A stretch of 32,131 nucleotides of DNA, taken from assembly GCA_014799595.1 (NCBI GenBank), contig JAAVHR010000091.1, positions 6,829 to 38,959 of the forward strand, read 5' to 3'. Shown piece by piece: positions 17,302-24,552 of the stretch; the first letter of the stretch is position 1; each line of letters begins with the position of its first letter. This DNA is from Clostridiales bacterium. Its GTDB lineage: Bacteria > Bacillota > Clostridia > Lachnospirales > Lachnospiraceae. The position numbers and the translations under genes were made by a program. The notes below the pieces were generated by a model. That model was not told the DNA's origin. It saw nothing but the letters and a program-made list of their open reading frames with translations, and ran no database searches.

Positions 17302-18048
17302 TTAATATTGATATGTATAATCAATATTATAATTTTTACCAAAGTTATTATCCCAATAAGTATCACCATTTACTGTGTAATAACCACAGAAATGAAAAGA
17401 ACTTTTCTTAGAAGAATCTATTTCAATTGTTCCAGTCCATCTTTCACTATTTGTACCTTCAATAGAATCGGAATATTTTAATTCTACATTCTTATAAGAT
17501 GCCCAGTTATCATCCGTATACCTCACTCCGACAACTTTTTGGAAAGCTATATTCTTCACAACAGCCTCTAAACTAATGGTTATTTTATTAAGAGACTCGT
17601 TTGTTCTTATTCTTCTAAGTTTAATATTCGCACAACCAAGTACATCTTGATTTGTAAAATCATTACCATTATTATTATCCCAATAAACTTGTCCATCTCC
17701 TACAAATTTAATTGCATATAGAGTCCCATAGGCATTTCCAGGTGTAACCTCCCATATTTCAGAGCCATCAGGTAATGTAGTTACATAGCTTCCCGCCTTA
17801 TCTTCCCATTTACTACCATTTTGATTATAGTAGTGTAAATAAACCTCTTTATGCTGTGCATTACTATTCACTTTGACATATACTGTGTATTTTGACATTC
17901 CATATCTGCCACCATAGCCATCAAGGTAATAAAGCTCAACCGTCTTACCATCAGCCTTTGCTACAATAGCATTGTTAGTCGTTGCTACTAAATTGAATAA
18001 AACACAAATTGTCAATACAATAGCAGAAATTCTTCTTAATAACTTCAT
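17302..18048 (-). CDS. Secreted protein with tandem CBM21-like domains, copy 2
   Basis: This 248-residue protein is colinear over its full length with the gene at 16115 and clearly a tandem duplicate. It has the same signal peptide type (MKLLRRISAIVLTICVLFNL, cleavage near VAKA). The N-terminal domain ends VYWDNNNGNDF, and the C-terminal CBM21-like domain has VGVRYTDDNWASYKNVELKY and VNGDTYWDNNFGKNY. It probably binds the same class of alpha-glucan outside the cell. The promoter, operator palindrome, leader hairpin and terminator are all duplicated with the gene. The two may therefore be co-regulated but diverging in ligand preference. Strong GGGGG-type ribosome-binding site before the ATG. 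Confidence 0.83.
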   Translation of the reverse strand: MKLLRRISAIVLTICVLFNLVATTNNAIVAKADGKTVELYYLDGYGGRYGMSKYTVYVKVNSNAQHKEVYLHYYNQNGSKWEDKAGSYVTTLPDGSEIWEVTPGNAYGTLYAIKFVGDGQVYWDNNNGNDFTNQDVLGCANIKLRRIRTNESLNKITISLEAVVKNIAFQKVVGVRYTDDNWASYKNVELKYSDSIEGTNSERWTGTIEIDSSKKSSFHFCGYYTVNGDTYWDNNFGKNYNIDYTYQY

Positions 18049-18120
18049 AAAAAACCCCCTTTTGGTTAAATTTCATAGCATTATAAAATGTTAATTGATT
18101 TGTATATTTTACTTTATTTG

Positions 18121-18134
18121 TGTAAGTACTTACA
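18121..18134. promoter_or_regulatory. Palindromic operator over the start of copy 2
   Basis: This has the identical 14 bases (TGTAAGTACTTACA) to 16926-16939, again just downstream of the -10 box. Surrounding bases differ between the two promoters, so the match is unlikely to be simple carry-over. Confidence 0.75.
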
Positions 18135-18139
18135 AAAGT

Positions 18140-18168
18140 ATTATATTACAAAAAAATAAATCCGTCAA
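18140..18168 (-). promoter_or_regulatory. Promoter of CBM21-like copy 2
   Basis: TTGACG (18168-18163), a 17-base spacer and TATAAT (18145-18140) lie on the minus strand. Confidence 0.85.
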
Positions 18169-18439
18169 TACAAAAGTATTTTTTCAAAATACAATGTCAT
18201 GATAATTTTTTTGTTAATAAAATACTATTATACAAAGAATATTTGTTATCTGATTTTGTGTTACCTCCCCCCCTTAGTGGAATTTTTAACCGTCACAATA
18301 GTAGTAGATTGTAGAATGTGCATAGCATTATAGTTCTTAATATAACGATTTAAATTTTTTTTAGAAAGCAGGCGAAAACTATCGAAGAGCATACTTTCGG
18401 GAAAGATGTATCTGTGGGGATTTATGATGGATTTTCAAT

Positions 18440-18491
18440 AAAGATAATGGAATCCCTACCAGCTAACTCTGGTAGGGATTCCATTATCTTT
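18440..18491. terminator. Long-stem terminator overlapping a stop codon
   Basis: A stem of about 22 bp around a loop of 6-8 bases starts AAAGATAATGG and ends CCATTATCTTT. It overlaps the TAA of the leftward membrane-protein gene and has A/T tracts on both sides. Confidence 0.85.
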
Positions 18492-18966
18492 CTTTTTCCC
18501 TCAATTTATATCCTCTTACAAACATCGCAAATAGAATAGGAAAACTTAATGATATACAACCATGGAGAATGCCAAAAAATCCAGAACCTGCATCCACAAT
18601 ATCAACTATGTACAAATCACCAAGACCTATTGGAAAGTTGAAAATTAGTATAATAAGGTATCGTATTATACAAACAATAGCATAAAACATGTTTATTGTT
18701 ATTTTACAGAATTTGTTACCAGTATACATTAAGTAATAATGAAAAAATACTATGTCAAATACAGCAATTCCAAAACATTGAATAATAAGACCTATAAGTG
18801 CCATATATGGACTAACATAGATATATCGATAGAACTCAATCCACCCACCTCCCCCTTCTTCTTTGCCTGTAGGAAAGGATATAAAAATTTTGCGGCCAAT
18901 AAATATACAAACTATCATCATCACACATGCCGATAGAACTATAAAAATCTTTCTCATCTTACTCAT
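18484..18966 (-). CDS. Small integral membrane protein
   Basis: This is a 160-residue protein with four predicted membrane segments at about 7-28, 50-73, 84-108 and 126-150. A short GGGGG-containing outer loop (residues 36-42) follows the first. No family is recognised. It starts 16 bases after the stop of the DUF1266-DUF4253 gene, so the two form an operon. Small polytopic membrane proteins beside immunity-type genes are often themselves immunity proteins against membrane-active toxins. That is only a possibility here. Confidence 0.7.
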   Translation of the reverse strand: MSKMRKIFIVLSACVMMIVCIFIGRKIFISFPTGKEEGGGGWIEFYRYIYVSPYMALIGLIIQCFGIAVFDIVFFHYYLMYTGNKFCKITINMFYAIVCIIRYLIILIFNFPIGLGDLYIVDIVDAGSGFFGILHGCISLSFPILFAMFVRGYKLREKER

Positions 18967-18982
18967 TTTTTCTTCCCCATTG

Positions 18983-20512
18983 CTAATCCCACCAAAAGAA
19001 CCATACTTTTGATTTACTTAGACAATCTGCAACTTCTCCAATCGTTCCACTTCTAGTTCCCTGATCCACCCGGTCAGGACAAAATGCATAATGTTCTTTT
19101 GCCAACTGCCATGCCTGTTCTTCGTCCTCTACTGCCTTTTCTACTACAAATTCCAGTGTATCATTGGAGATTACTGCTGGAATTGCACCATATTGTTCAT
19201 ACCAATACCTGCAAATCTCCATCATTTCTGATGCTTCGGGACACTCATTCCATCCACCCATAGGCAGCCATGCAATTACTTCCCAAGGATTTTTTACTGG
19301 AATTTCAAATAAAATCGTCTCCTGTATTCTATCTTCACCATAATCCTCAAAGGCACTTAGTTCCCCAATGACTTCTCCATCCTTTTTTTCTCCTAAGAAA
19401 TCGTTCATTGTTAGATTCTCTTCTTCGTCTATATAATCCGTATATTCCTTAAAACGCTCTTGTAAAATCTGCTCTGCATCTCTTCGTTTTTGTGTTATGA
19501 TATCTTCTTTGGAATAAGAATCATCTTCAAGATCTTCCAGCCACTCTGCCAATGTATCATCAGATGGCACCAATACTGGTATAAATCCTTTTTCTTTTCC
19601 TTGTGCTAATGACTTTTTATAAGCACTATTTACCTCACTAATGGTATTATTCTCAGTAAATACTTGGTGAGGGCAATTTATTTTGTCAATAATTTCTTTT
19701 GTTACCTGGCTATATTCTTTTGACATCACACAAACCGGCTCATTCCAATACCCGCATTCACTGTCTGTAAATAGATTCCATACAACCTCATATAAGGTAT
19801 CAAAAAATTCATATCCCCGTTTTTCATTAAACTTCCAATTATCAAATCCGTCCCTTTTATACTCCCAATATGCTCCACCACAAATAAAAGATATAGCAAA
19901 CTCTTTCCATGAATCAAATTCTTCATAAGCCTCATCTGCCACTTCGCACAATAACTTACTGGCCTCCTCGTAACTAAGCCATTCCATTGTATAACCCATC
20001 CTGATTATTGGAATAATCTCCGCATAATCCCATGCTGCAAAGCCACCAACTCCAACAATATCTTTAAAATTTTCTGCAAATTTTTTACAAGAGAGAAAGG
20101 CTTCTTGTCCATTACTGCTTAATTCCTTCAAATCTAAAGATGGCTCTCCATCCCAAAAAGACTTAAATTGGTCATAATCTGCTCCTACTGTTCCATCTCC
20201 TACCTCTCCATTAAACCACTCCTCATAATATCCATACACATCATCCTGATTATGAATATTAAACCCTTTCAGCTTTTCATGTATTTCCTCTTTAGCCACA
20301 CTATCAATTTTCATATAGTCCAAATTCCATCCATAAATCAAACAACTTGGTGCACTTAATAAAATCGCAAATTCTTCCTTGTTTGTATTACTCCACTTTC
20401 TTTTTCTGTCAAATGGAATTTCCTCTATTTTTTTTGCAAAATAATCCATTTTATTTTCCTCCTTCCCACGCCCTTTTACTATTCCATGTATTTTTTCAAA
20501 AAAATTACTCAT
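18983..20512 (-). CDS. DUF1266-DUF4253 fusion protein
   Basis: This is a 509-residue soluble protein. The first half (to about 245) is DUF1266-like, with GGFAAWDYAEIIPIIRMGY, a YEEASKLL turn and FAISFICGGAYWEY. It is related to the protein at 3204. The C-terminal third is DUF4253: NPWEVIAWLPMGGWNECP, then YEQYGAIPAVISNDTLEF and the terminal WFFWWD. Both domains are of unknown function and frequent in toxin-immunity neighbourhoods. Two starts each have an AGGAGG: the ATG at 20512, and the ATG at 20449 (MDYFAKKIEEIPF), which matches where homology to the other DUF1266 protein begins. I list the longer and cannot decide. The composite mini-element A3/B2 lies just upstream. Confidence 0.8.
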   Translation of the reverse strand: MSNFFEKIHGIVKGRGKEENKMDYFAKKIEEIPFDRKRKWSNTNKEEFAILLSAPSCLIYGWNLDYMKIDSVAKEEIHEKLKGFNIHNQDDVYGYYEEWFNGEVGDGTVGADYDQFKSFWDGEPSLDLKELSSNGQEAFLSCKKFAENFKDIVGVGGFAAWDYAEIIPIIRMGYTMEWLSYEEASKLLCEVADEAYEEFDSWKEFAISFICGGAYWEYKRDGFDNWKFNEKRGYEFFDTLYEVVWNLFTDSECGYWNEPVCVMSKEYSQVTKEIIDKINCPHQVFTENNTISEVNSAYKKSLAQGKEKGFIPVLVPSDDTLAEWLEDLEDDSYSKEDIITQKRRDAEQILQERFKEYTDYIDEEENLTMNDFLGEKKDGEVIGELSAFEDYGEDRIQETILFEIPVKNPWEVIAWLPMGGWNECPEASEMMEICRYWYEQYGAIPAVISNDTLEFVVEKAVEDEEQAWQLAKEHYAFCPDRVDQGTRSGTIGEVADCLSKSKVWFFWWD

Positions 20513-20538
20513 TTTTCCTCCTATTCTGCTGCTAATTC

Positions 20539-20877
20539 GTTACAGTTCCACCTACAGTGCGAACTGTAACGGAATCCATCCTATTTGTGTAACAGTTCAG
20601 CCGGGTAAAAGTGTATGTGCAAATTGCACGAGTGAGCTTGCTCATAGAGGGCAATTTGTGCATATACTTTTATGTGCTTAACGCCATTCATGAATAAAGT
20701 GTCCAGTCAGAAAAAATATTTTTAGCCAATTTGTATATTCTGGCACTTTATGAATAAACCCAGCTGAACTCTTACCTATTTGTAATTCACCTTTGGTGAA
20801 AGGCTGGATTCTTGGCTGTTCTATGCTCTTGGCACATAGCTTGACAGCAAGTGTCAAGCTTGTGAATGAACAGTAAC
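20539..20877. mobile_element. A-class mini-element A3, interrupted by B2
   Basis: The left part is 20539-20588 and the right part 20776-20877. Without the nested B2 and one target copy it is 144 bp, matching A1 and A2. The outer flanks gctaattc (20531-20538) and actaattc (20878-20885) match at 7 of 8. The first hairpin is GTTACAGTTC with GAACTGTAAC, a T-A to A-T swap relative to A1. The inner P2 stem is TTCACC with GGTGAA instead of TTCGCC with GGCGAA. P3 is the same as in A1. Confidence 0.88.
20589..20775. mobile_element. B-class structured mini-element, copy B2, nested in A3
   Basis: This is a 187-bp insertion with inverted ends GTAACAGTTCAGC and GTAAGAGTTCAGC (12 of 13). Its target CTATTTGT is exactly duplicated at 20581-20588 and 20776-20783. 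The duplicated octamer is part of the A-class sequence, so the B element jumped into an existing A element. Two hairpins mirror B1. The second has arms ATAAAGTGTCCAG and CTGGCACTTTAT, where B1 has ATATTTTGCCAG and CTGGCAAAATAT, again keeping pairing. Confidence 0.92.
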
Positions 20878-20886
20878 ACTAATTCT

Positions 20887-20964
20887 TCAAAAGAACCATA
20901 CTTTTGATTTGCTGCACAGTTTTTCTAATTGTTCTATTTTACCTTCCCTCAGTCAAGACAAAAG
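20887..20964 (-). pseudogene. Degraded 3' end of a DUF4253 gene
   Basis: Read leftward, this stretch aligns with the last 90 or so bases of the intact gene at 18983 (positions 18993-19085). CAAAAGAACCATACTTTTGA is shared at the end, with small deletions and stops elsewhere. It is a relic of a second copy whose upstream part is missing, probably lost in rearrangement before or when the adjacent 11-kb element integrated. Confidence 0.65.
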
Positions 20965-21012
20965 GGGTTGAGTATACATATTATATCATTATACAATGTC
21001 ATTTGATATTAT

Positions 21013-21032
21013 AAAATTAAAATTTCATTAAA
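21013..21032. repeat. Candidate attL
   Basis: This 20-bp sequence (AAAATTAAAATTTCATTAAA) recurs exactly at 32004-32023, 190 bases past the integrase gene. No longer match extends on either side. It is AT-rich, so the claim rests on the exact length, the placement and the integrase. Confidence 0.65.
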
Positions 21033-21077
21033 TTATATATTTTTATTTTGCCTTTATTTCAGCACTTTTTAATATGC

Positions 21078-21095
21078 GTGTTACTCTCGTGTTAC
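21078..21095. repeat. Paired GTGTTAC motifs, likely integrase arm site (left)
   Basis: GTGTTAC occurs at 21078-21084 and 21089-21095, an 11-base period. The same pair in the same orientation and period is found near the other end at 31887-31904. Confidence 0.6.
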
Positions 21096-21097
21096 TT

Positions 21098-21454
21098 TTA
21101 TATTCTTATATGCATATCCTTAAATGCTGCCCTTTCTGTACTGCTGTAAAGAATATTTTCTGATACAATACTTCCCTTATATGCCTTTGACATAGCTATG
21201 TCAAACCTATCTTCCAAAATCCTTTTTATCCTTGGCATCCTTAACTTTCTCATTGCCTTATCTTCCATGCTCTTAACGGAAGATACATTATTACCGATAA
21301 TATCGGCTATTTCCTGCCTTGTTTTGTTATTACGGTATCTTTCCTTGATTTTATCATTTTCCTGTTCTGTAAGGCTATCCTGCACAATCTGCCATAGGTT
21401 AGATTTCATTTGTTTTTTCATTTCTGTATCAATAAAGCTGTTTTCCACAATCAT
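21098..21454 (-). CDS. Sigma-70 region 4-like regulator
   Basis: This is a 118-residue protein. Residues about 27-72 (SLTEQENDKIKERYRNNKTR, then QEIADIIGNNVSSVKSMEDKAMRKLR) form the helix-turn-helix of sigma region 4, used to read -35 boxes. No region 2 is present, so it resembles the short sigma-like regulators of integrative elements and phages (ArpU or Tn916 Orf7 type) rather than a complete sigma factor. It is the last gene of the leftward group at the element's left end, 6 bases after the preceding small gene. It may control another operon of the element or a helper. Confidence 0.75.
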   Translation of the reverse strand: MIVENSFIDTEMKKQMKSNLWQIVQDSLTEQENDKIKERYRNNKTRQEIADIIGNNVSSVKSMEDKAMRKLRMPRIKRILEDRFDIAMSKAYKGSIVSENILYSSTERAAFKDMHIRI

Positions 21455-21460
21455 GTTGTA

Positions 21461-21649
21461 TCATCCGTTTATTTCTTTTGCTTTTTCAAGCCCTTCTTGC
21501 AATCCCGAAAGAATTTCCCATACTGCACCTTCAAAAACATCTTGGCTCTGAATACTGCCACCTTCCACTATAGAATCAAAAACATACCTTAATAGGCTTA
21601 CATTTCTTTCAATTTTCCGTAAAGCTTCATCCATATCTATTCTATCCAT
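21461..21649 (-). CDS. Small hypothetical protein of the integrated element
   Basis: This is a 62-residue acidic, helical protein (MDRIDMDEALRKIERNVSLL, then a GLQEGLEKAKEING tail). The frame opens at 21715, but the GGAAA-rich site sits before the ATG at 21649, which is preferred. It is probably co-transcribed with the sigma-like gene. No family is recognised. Confidence 0.6.
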   Translation of the reverse strand: MDRIDMDEALRKIERNVSLLRYVFDSIVEGGSIQSQDVFEGAVWEILSGLQEGLEKAKEING

Positions 21650-21928
21650 AATTTTTCCTTTCCTTTTACCCCAAAATGTAGTAAAATCAAATTGATTTTT
21701 GTTATTTGTTACCACTGGATAAGTTGCTACTCATCTGGTGGTTTTTTTATTGTATCTCTGTAACAGATTTTATCTTTCTTAATTTTCATAATCTTTGGCA
21801 GCAGAAACCCCCACCCATTACTCTCTGCTGCCACTATGTCCTTTTATATTCCTTTCTTGGAATACCCCTTTACGATTCTTTCTAACTGGCTATTGCCCCC
21901 TTAGTTCCATCAAAATACATGCCCCCAT

Positions 21929-22234
21929 TCATCTTAATCCTTCTGTTAATAATTTAGTTGCTATATGAAAGCCCATCTTAAAGCCTGCTTCTCTTCCTTC
22001 ACTGTACCAATCAGTTGCTAAATTCATTATTTCATTAGCTGTTTTTCCACTCTCTAAAGCCTCATCCAATTTCATCTCTGCCTCCATCTCTGCAGAACAA
22101 TCATTTGCTCCCATACACTCATTAAAAAAGCAGTATAATTCTGATAATAGGTTATTTTCTATACCTTCTTTCTGTTTTTTATTGAAAAGTTTTGTTTCAT
22201 CTAATGCCTTTGTTGATAAATCTTTGTTATTCAT
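21929..22234 (-). CDS. Hypothetical protein, possibly DUF6809-like
   Basis: This is a 101-residue acidic helical protein. The end, WYSEGREAGFKMGFHIATKL, resembles the GF-x-x-G helix of DUF6809-type proteins common in Lachnospiraceae mobile elements. The assignment is tentative. AGAGAGG ribosome-binding site before the ATG. The 280-base gap to the next leftward gene shows nothing definite. Confidence 0.6.
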   Translation of the reverse strand: MNNKDLSTKALDETKLFNKKQKEGIENNLLSELYCFFNECMGANDCSAEMEAEMKLDEALESGKTANEIMNLATDWYSEGREAGFKMGFHIATKLLTEGLR

Positions 22235-22353
22235 CTTTCTACCTCTCTTTGACTTAGGGCAGCAGTTGTGTTATAATTCCAACATACCCCAATTTGCTAA
22301 GTTTACGGGTTACTTGTCCCTGTCAGAGTGGCTGCTCTGGCAAGGACATTTTT

Positions 22354-22788
22354 TTATATTGCAATGTTTACTAATGCACCGAGATTTTCTTTATAGCCGT
22401 ATCCACCAATAATCTGCATTAGTGTAGCTTTTAATGGTATCCCTTTATCAATGACTGCTGCCATGCTCTGGGATAATCCAGTGGGCAGATACCCTATATG
22501 TGCATAGCCTATACCCTTTATGTCGATTACAACAGCAACCGCATATTTGTCGTAGGCATTTGCCCTGTCACGCTGCAGGTATACTGTTAATTCTTCTGGT
22601 TTCCTGCTGGCAATGAACTGTAATAACTGCTGCCTTTTCTCATACGTCACACCAGATACTCTGCAAGTCATGGATTCTTTTGTCCTTCTCCATGCGGTTC
22701 TGAATGCTTTGGATAAAGAATAACCCAACTTGTGTAGCTGGTTCGCCATAACCGCCACTGTCTTGCGGATTGCATGTATATCTCTCAT
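22354..22788 (-). CDS. HIRAN-domain protein
   Basis: This is a 144-residue protein. The N-terminal 40 residues are basic and helical. From about residue 42 it matches a HIRAN domain: TCRVSGVTYEKRQQLL, then LQRDRANAYDKYAVAVV and IGYLPTGLSQSMAAVIDKG. HIRAN domains bind DNA ends and in bacteria often stand alone in mobile elements. The start is set at the ATG at 22788 because AAAGGAGG lies 7 bases before it; a longer frame reaches 22857 without such a site. It is transcribed divergently from the RHH gene across an operator cluster. Confidence 0.78.
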   Translation of the reverse strand: MRDIHAIRKTVAVMANQLHKLGYSLSKAFRTAWRRTKESMTCRVSGVTYEKRQQLLQFIASRKPEELTVYLQRDRANAYDKYAVAVVIDIKGIGYAHIGYLPTGLSQSMAAVIDKGIPLKATLMQIIGGYGYKENLGALVNIAI

Positions 22789-22836
22789 GTGGATTCCTCC
22801 TTTCTTAGCTTTCGGCTTTTCTGGTTGCTTTTCCTT

Positions 22837-22934
22837 ACTATGTACATAGTATATCATATACTATACACATAGTAAATAGTAATATTGCATAAACTATACA
22901 CTTAGTTTTTGTTTAATATCACTATGTGCATAGT
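22837..22934. promoter_or_regulatory. Four-copy operator cluster in a divergent promoter region
   Basis: Four related 14-mers lie between the HIRAN and RHH genes: ACTATGTACATAGT (22837-22850, a perfect palindrome), ACTATACACATAGT (22860-22873), ACTATACACTTAGT (22893-22906) and ACTATGTGCATAGT (22921-22934). The consensus is ACTATRYRCATAGT. Tandem palindromic sites of this kind suit a dimeric ribbon-helix-helix repressor, and one is encoded 88 bases downstream. Confidence 0.82.
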
Positions 22935-23021
22935 TATTAAAATATGATATATTTTTATATAAGCGGGAGAAATATCCTTAACTGCCACCATTACAAATAG
23001 ATGATGAAAGGAAGTGAGCAC

Positions 23022-23468
23022 ATGCCAACGAACAAGAACAAAAAACAATATGATATGCAATATGCCAAAGATAAGCTAAAACGTATCCCTCTAAATGTCC
23101 AAAAGGAAAAATATGAAGAAATCAAAGGTGCCGCAAATATTGTAGGTGAACCTGTAAACGGCTACATTAAGAAGGCTATTGATGCATATCCAACTATTTT
23201 GAATTCTTCTGTCATAACTTTTATTCTTGATAAAGATATTTCTTTTAGTGATGAAATACATCCATTTTTAGAAAAAATTTTACTGGATAACTCAGATTAT
23301 ATGCTTGGTTTTACAAGGCAAGGAGACACCACAGGTAAATATCAATTAATATTACGCTTTAAATGCGACTGCAAAGATAATGAACGAATTGCAAAACAAT
23401 TTACTGACATTCTAACAAAATTTCATATTTCTTATAGTTATGCCAGCCAAACTACTACACTAAATTAA
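23022..23468 (+). CDS. Ribbon-helix-helix regulator with C-terminal domain
   Basis: This is a 148-residue protein. Residues about 20-55 (LKRIPLNVQKEKYEEIKGAA, then VNGYIKKAIDAYP) fit an Arc/MetJ-type ribbon-helix-helix: a short basic strand followed by two helices. The C-terminal 90 residues are mixed alpha/beta and may sense a ligand or oligomerise; I do not recognise them. The frame opens at 23001, but AGGAAGTG lies 5 bases before the ATG at 23022, which is preferred. It most likely represses its own promoter and that of the divergent HIRAN gene through the four-site cluster. Confidence 0.72.
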   Translation: MPTNKNKKQYDMQYAKDKLKRIPLNVQKEKYEEIKGAANIVGEPVNGYIKKAIDAYPTILNSSVITFILDKDISFSDEIHPFLEKILLDNSDYMLGFTRQGDTTGKYQLILRFKCDCKDNERIAKQFTDILTKFHISYSYASQTTTLN

Positions 23469-23514
23469 AATATATTATTAAAGGAGTGTCCCTATTATAC
23501 AAGGAGGTTTTGCT

Positions 23515-23766
23515 ATGGTAAGTGACAAAATAAAAGCCCTCCTAAACATGAAGGGCAAAAAATACAAGGAACTAGCTCAGTTGTTCGGCATTAGCGAACA
23601 GGCAATGCGTAACAAATTTGCAAGAGGAAGTTTCTCAGCTGATGAACTTATACAAATAGCAGATTTCGTGAATTGTCAGCTTGCTTTTAATATAGACAAT
23701 GAGCAAAAGGTCATTCTTACAACTGCCGATTTGAGAAATTCCACCTCTGCCAACTCCGAGGAATAG
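23515..23766 (+). CDS. Small HTH (XRE-like) DNA-binding protein
   Basis: This is an 83-residue protein whose helix-turn-helix is at about 17-52 (KYKELAQLFGISEQAMRNKF, then SADELIQIADFV), a phage-repressor-type fold without an effector domain. AAGGAGG lies 7 bases before the ATG. It lies between the RHH regulator and the Uma2 gene, all rightward, with gaps of about 46 bases, so one transcript is likely. Confidence 0.8.
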   Translation: MVSDKIKALLNMKGKKYKELAQLFGISEQAMRNKFARGSFSADELIQIADFVNCQLAFNIDNEQKVILTTADLRNSTSANSEE

Positions 23767-23811
23767 GTAGTATCAAACCACATACAATAACCAAGAAAGG
23801 AAGTGTATTCT

Positions 23812-24375
23812 ATGCCAGCAATACAACCACAGATGGAAACAATCACTCTGGAGCAGTACGAGGCTCTTCCAGAGGAAAAAAGAGCAGAGGTATTTGATGG
23901 TGTTGTCTATGACATGGCCAGTCCGTCACAGATACACCAAACAATCTCCATGGAGCTATCAAACATCATTTACAATTACATCAAAAGCAAGAAAGGCTCA
24001 TGTCAATTATTCAGTGCCCCGTTCGATGTAAAGCTATCTGATAAGCCCCTAACAATCGTTCAACCTGATATCATGGTAATCTGTGATAGAGATAAGCTGG
24101 ATGGAAAGAGGTGTAATGGTGCCCCAGATTTCATAATTGAAATTGTATCTCCTGGCAATCCGGAAGATGATTACATCCGCAAACTTTACTATTACAGAAA
24201 TTATGGAGTGCGTGAATATTGGATTGTAGATCCAAGGAGAAAGACCATTACGGTGAACTATTTTGAGAGAAACATGCTAAACATTCAGTATTCCTTTGAT
24301 TCCACAATCAAGGTAAATATATATGACGATTTACTTATTAACTTCTCCGATATTGCGGAACTGCTAAATATGTAA
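23812..24375 (+). CDS. Uma2-family (DUF820) putative nuclease
   Basis: This is a 187-residue protein with the PD-(D/E)XK-like Uma2 plan: TLEQYEALPEEKRAEVFDGV at the N-terminus, QIHQ helix, VQPDIMVICDRDKL with the catalytic Asp, PDFIIEIVSPGN with the catalytic Glu, then YRNYGVREYWIVDP. Uma2 proteins are predicted restriction-fold nucleases, abundant in cyanobacteria and clostridia but with little experimental work. The frame opens with a GTG at 23803 that lies inside the ribosome-binding site (AAAGGAAG), so the ATG at 23812 is the start. A hairpin terminator follows 4 bases after the stop. Confidence 0.85.
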   Translation: MPAIQPQMETITLEQYEALPEEKRAEVFDGVVYDMASPSQIHQTISMELSNIIYNYIKSKKGSCQLFSAPFDVKLSDKPLTIVQPDIMVICDRDKLDGKRCNGAPDFIIEIVSPGNPEDDYIRKLYYYRNYGVREYWIVDPRRKTITVNYFERNMLNIQYSFDSTIKVNIYDDLLINFSDIAELLNM

Positions 24376-24379
24376 AAGA

Positions 24380-24409
24380 AAAGACATGTGCTATCCTACA
24401 CATGTCTTT
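24380..24409 (+). terminator. Terminator after the Uma2 gene
   Basis: AAAGACATGTG pairs exactly with CACATGTCTTT around an 8-base loop, 4 bases after the stop. Confidence 0.8.
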
Positions 24410-24552
24410 CATTTCTACCTATGAACTTTTCTATCCTGCTGCCATATCTCATGAAACATAGTGATATACGAAACTGTAGCCAATCATAAATTTTAGGAGT
24501 CCATAGCATAAAGCAGTTTGTCATAATAAAAAATAGCCACCGATTTTCCGTC

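Larger units (their letters stand above)
18049..18483. other. Intergenic region: promoter, relic and terminator
   Basis: The first 120 bases are the leader, operator and promoter of copy 2. From about 18370 to 18440 one forward frame reads KTIEEHTFGKDVSVGIYDGFSIK without a start. It has the look of real protein sequence and may be the tail of a lost gene, but no family is recognised. The strong terminator of the membrane-protein gene closes the region. Confidence 0.5.
20513..21097. other. Intergenic region: composite insertion, gene relic, element boundary
   Basis: This 585-base stretch has no intact gene. It contains A3 with nested B2 (20539-20877), the degraded DUF4253 tail (20887-20964), the left 20-bp repeat of the integrated element (21013-21032) and two GTGTTAC motifs (21078-21095). 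Confidence 0.7.

Noticed and set aside
21098-21454. Complete sigma factor
   Set aside because: Only a region 4-like helix-turn-helix is present and region 2 is missing, so it is called a sigma-like regulator.
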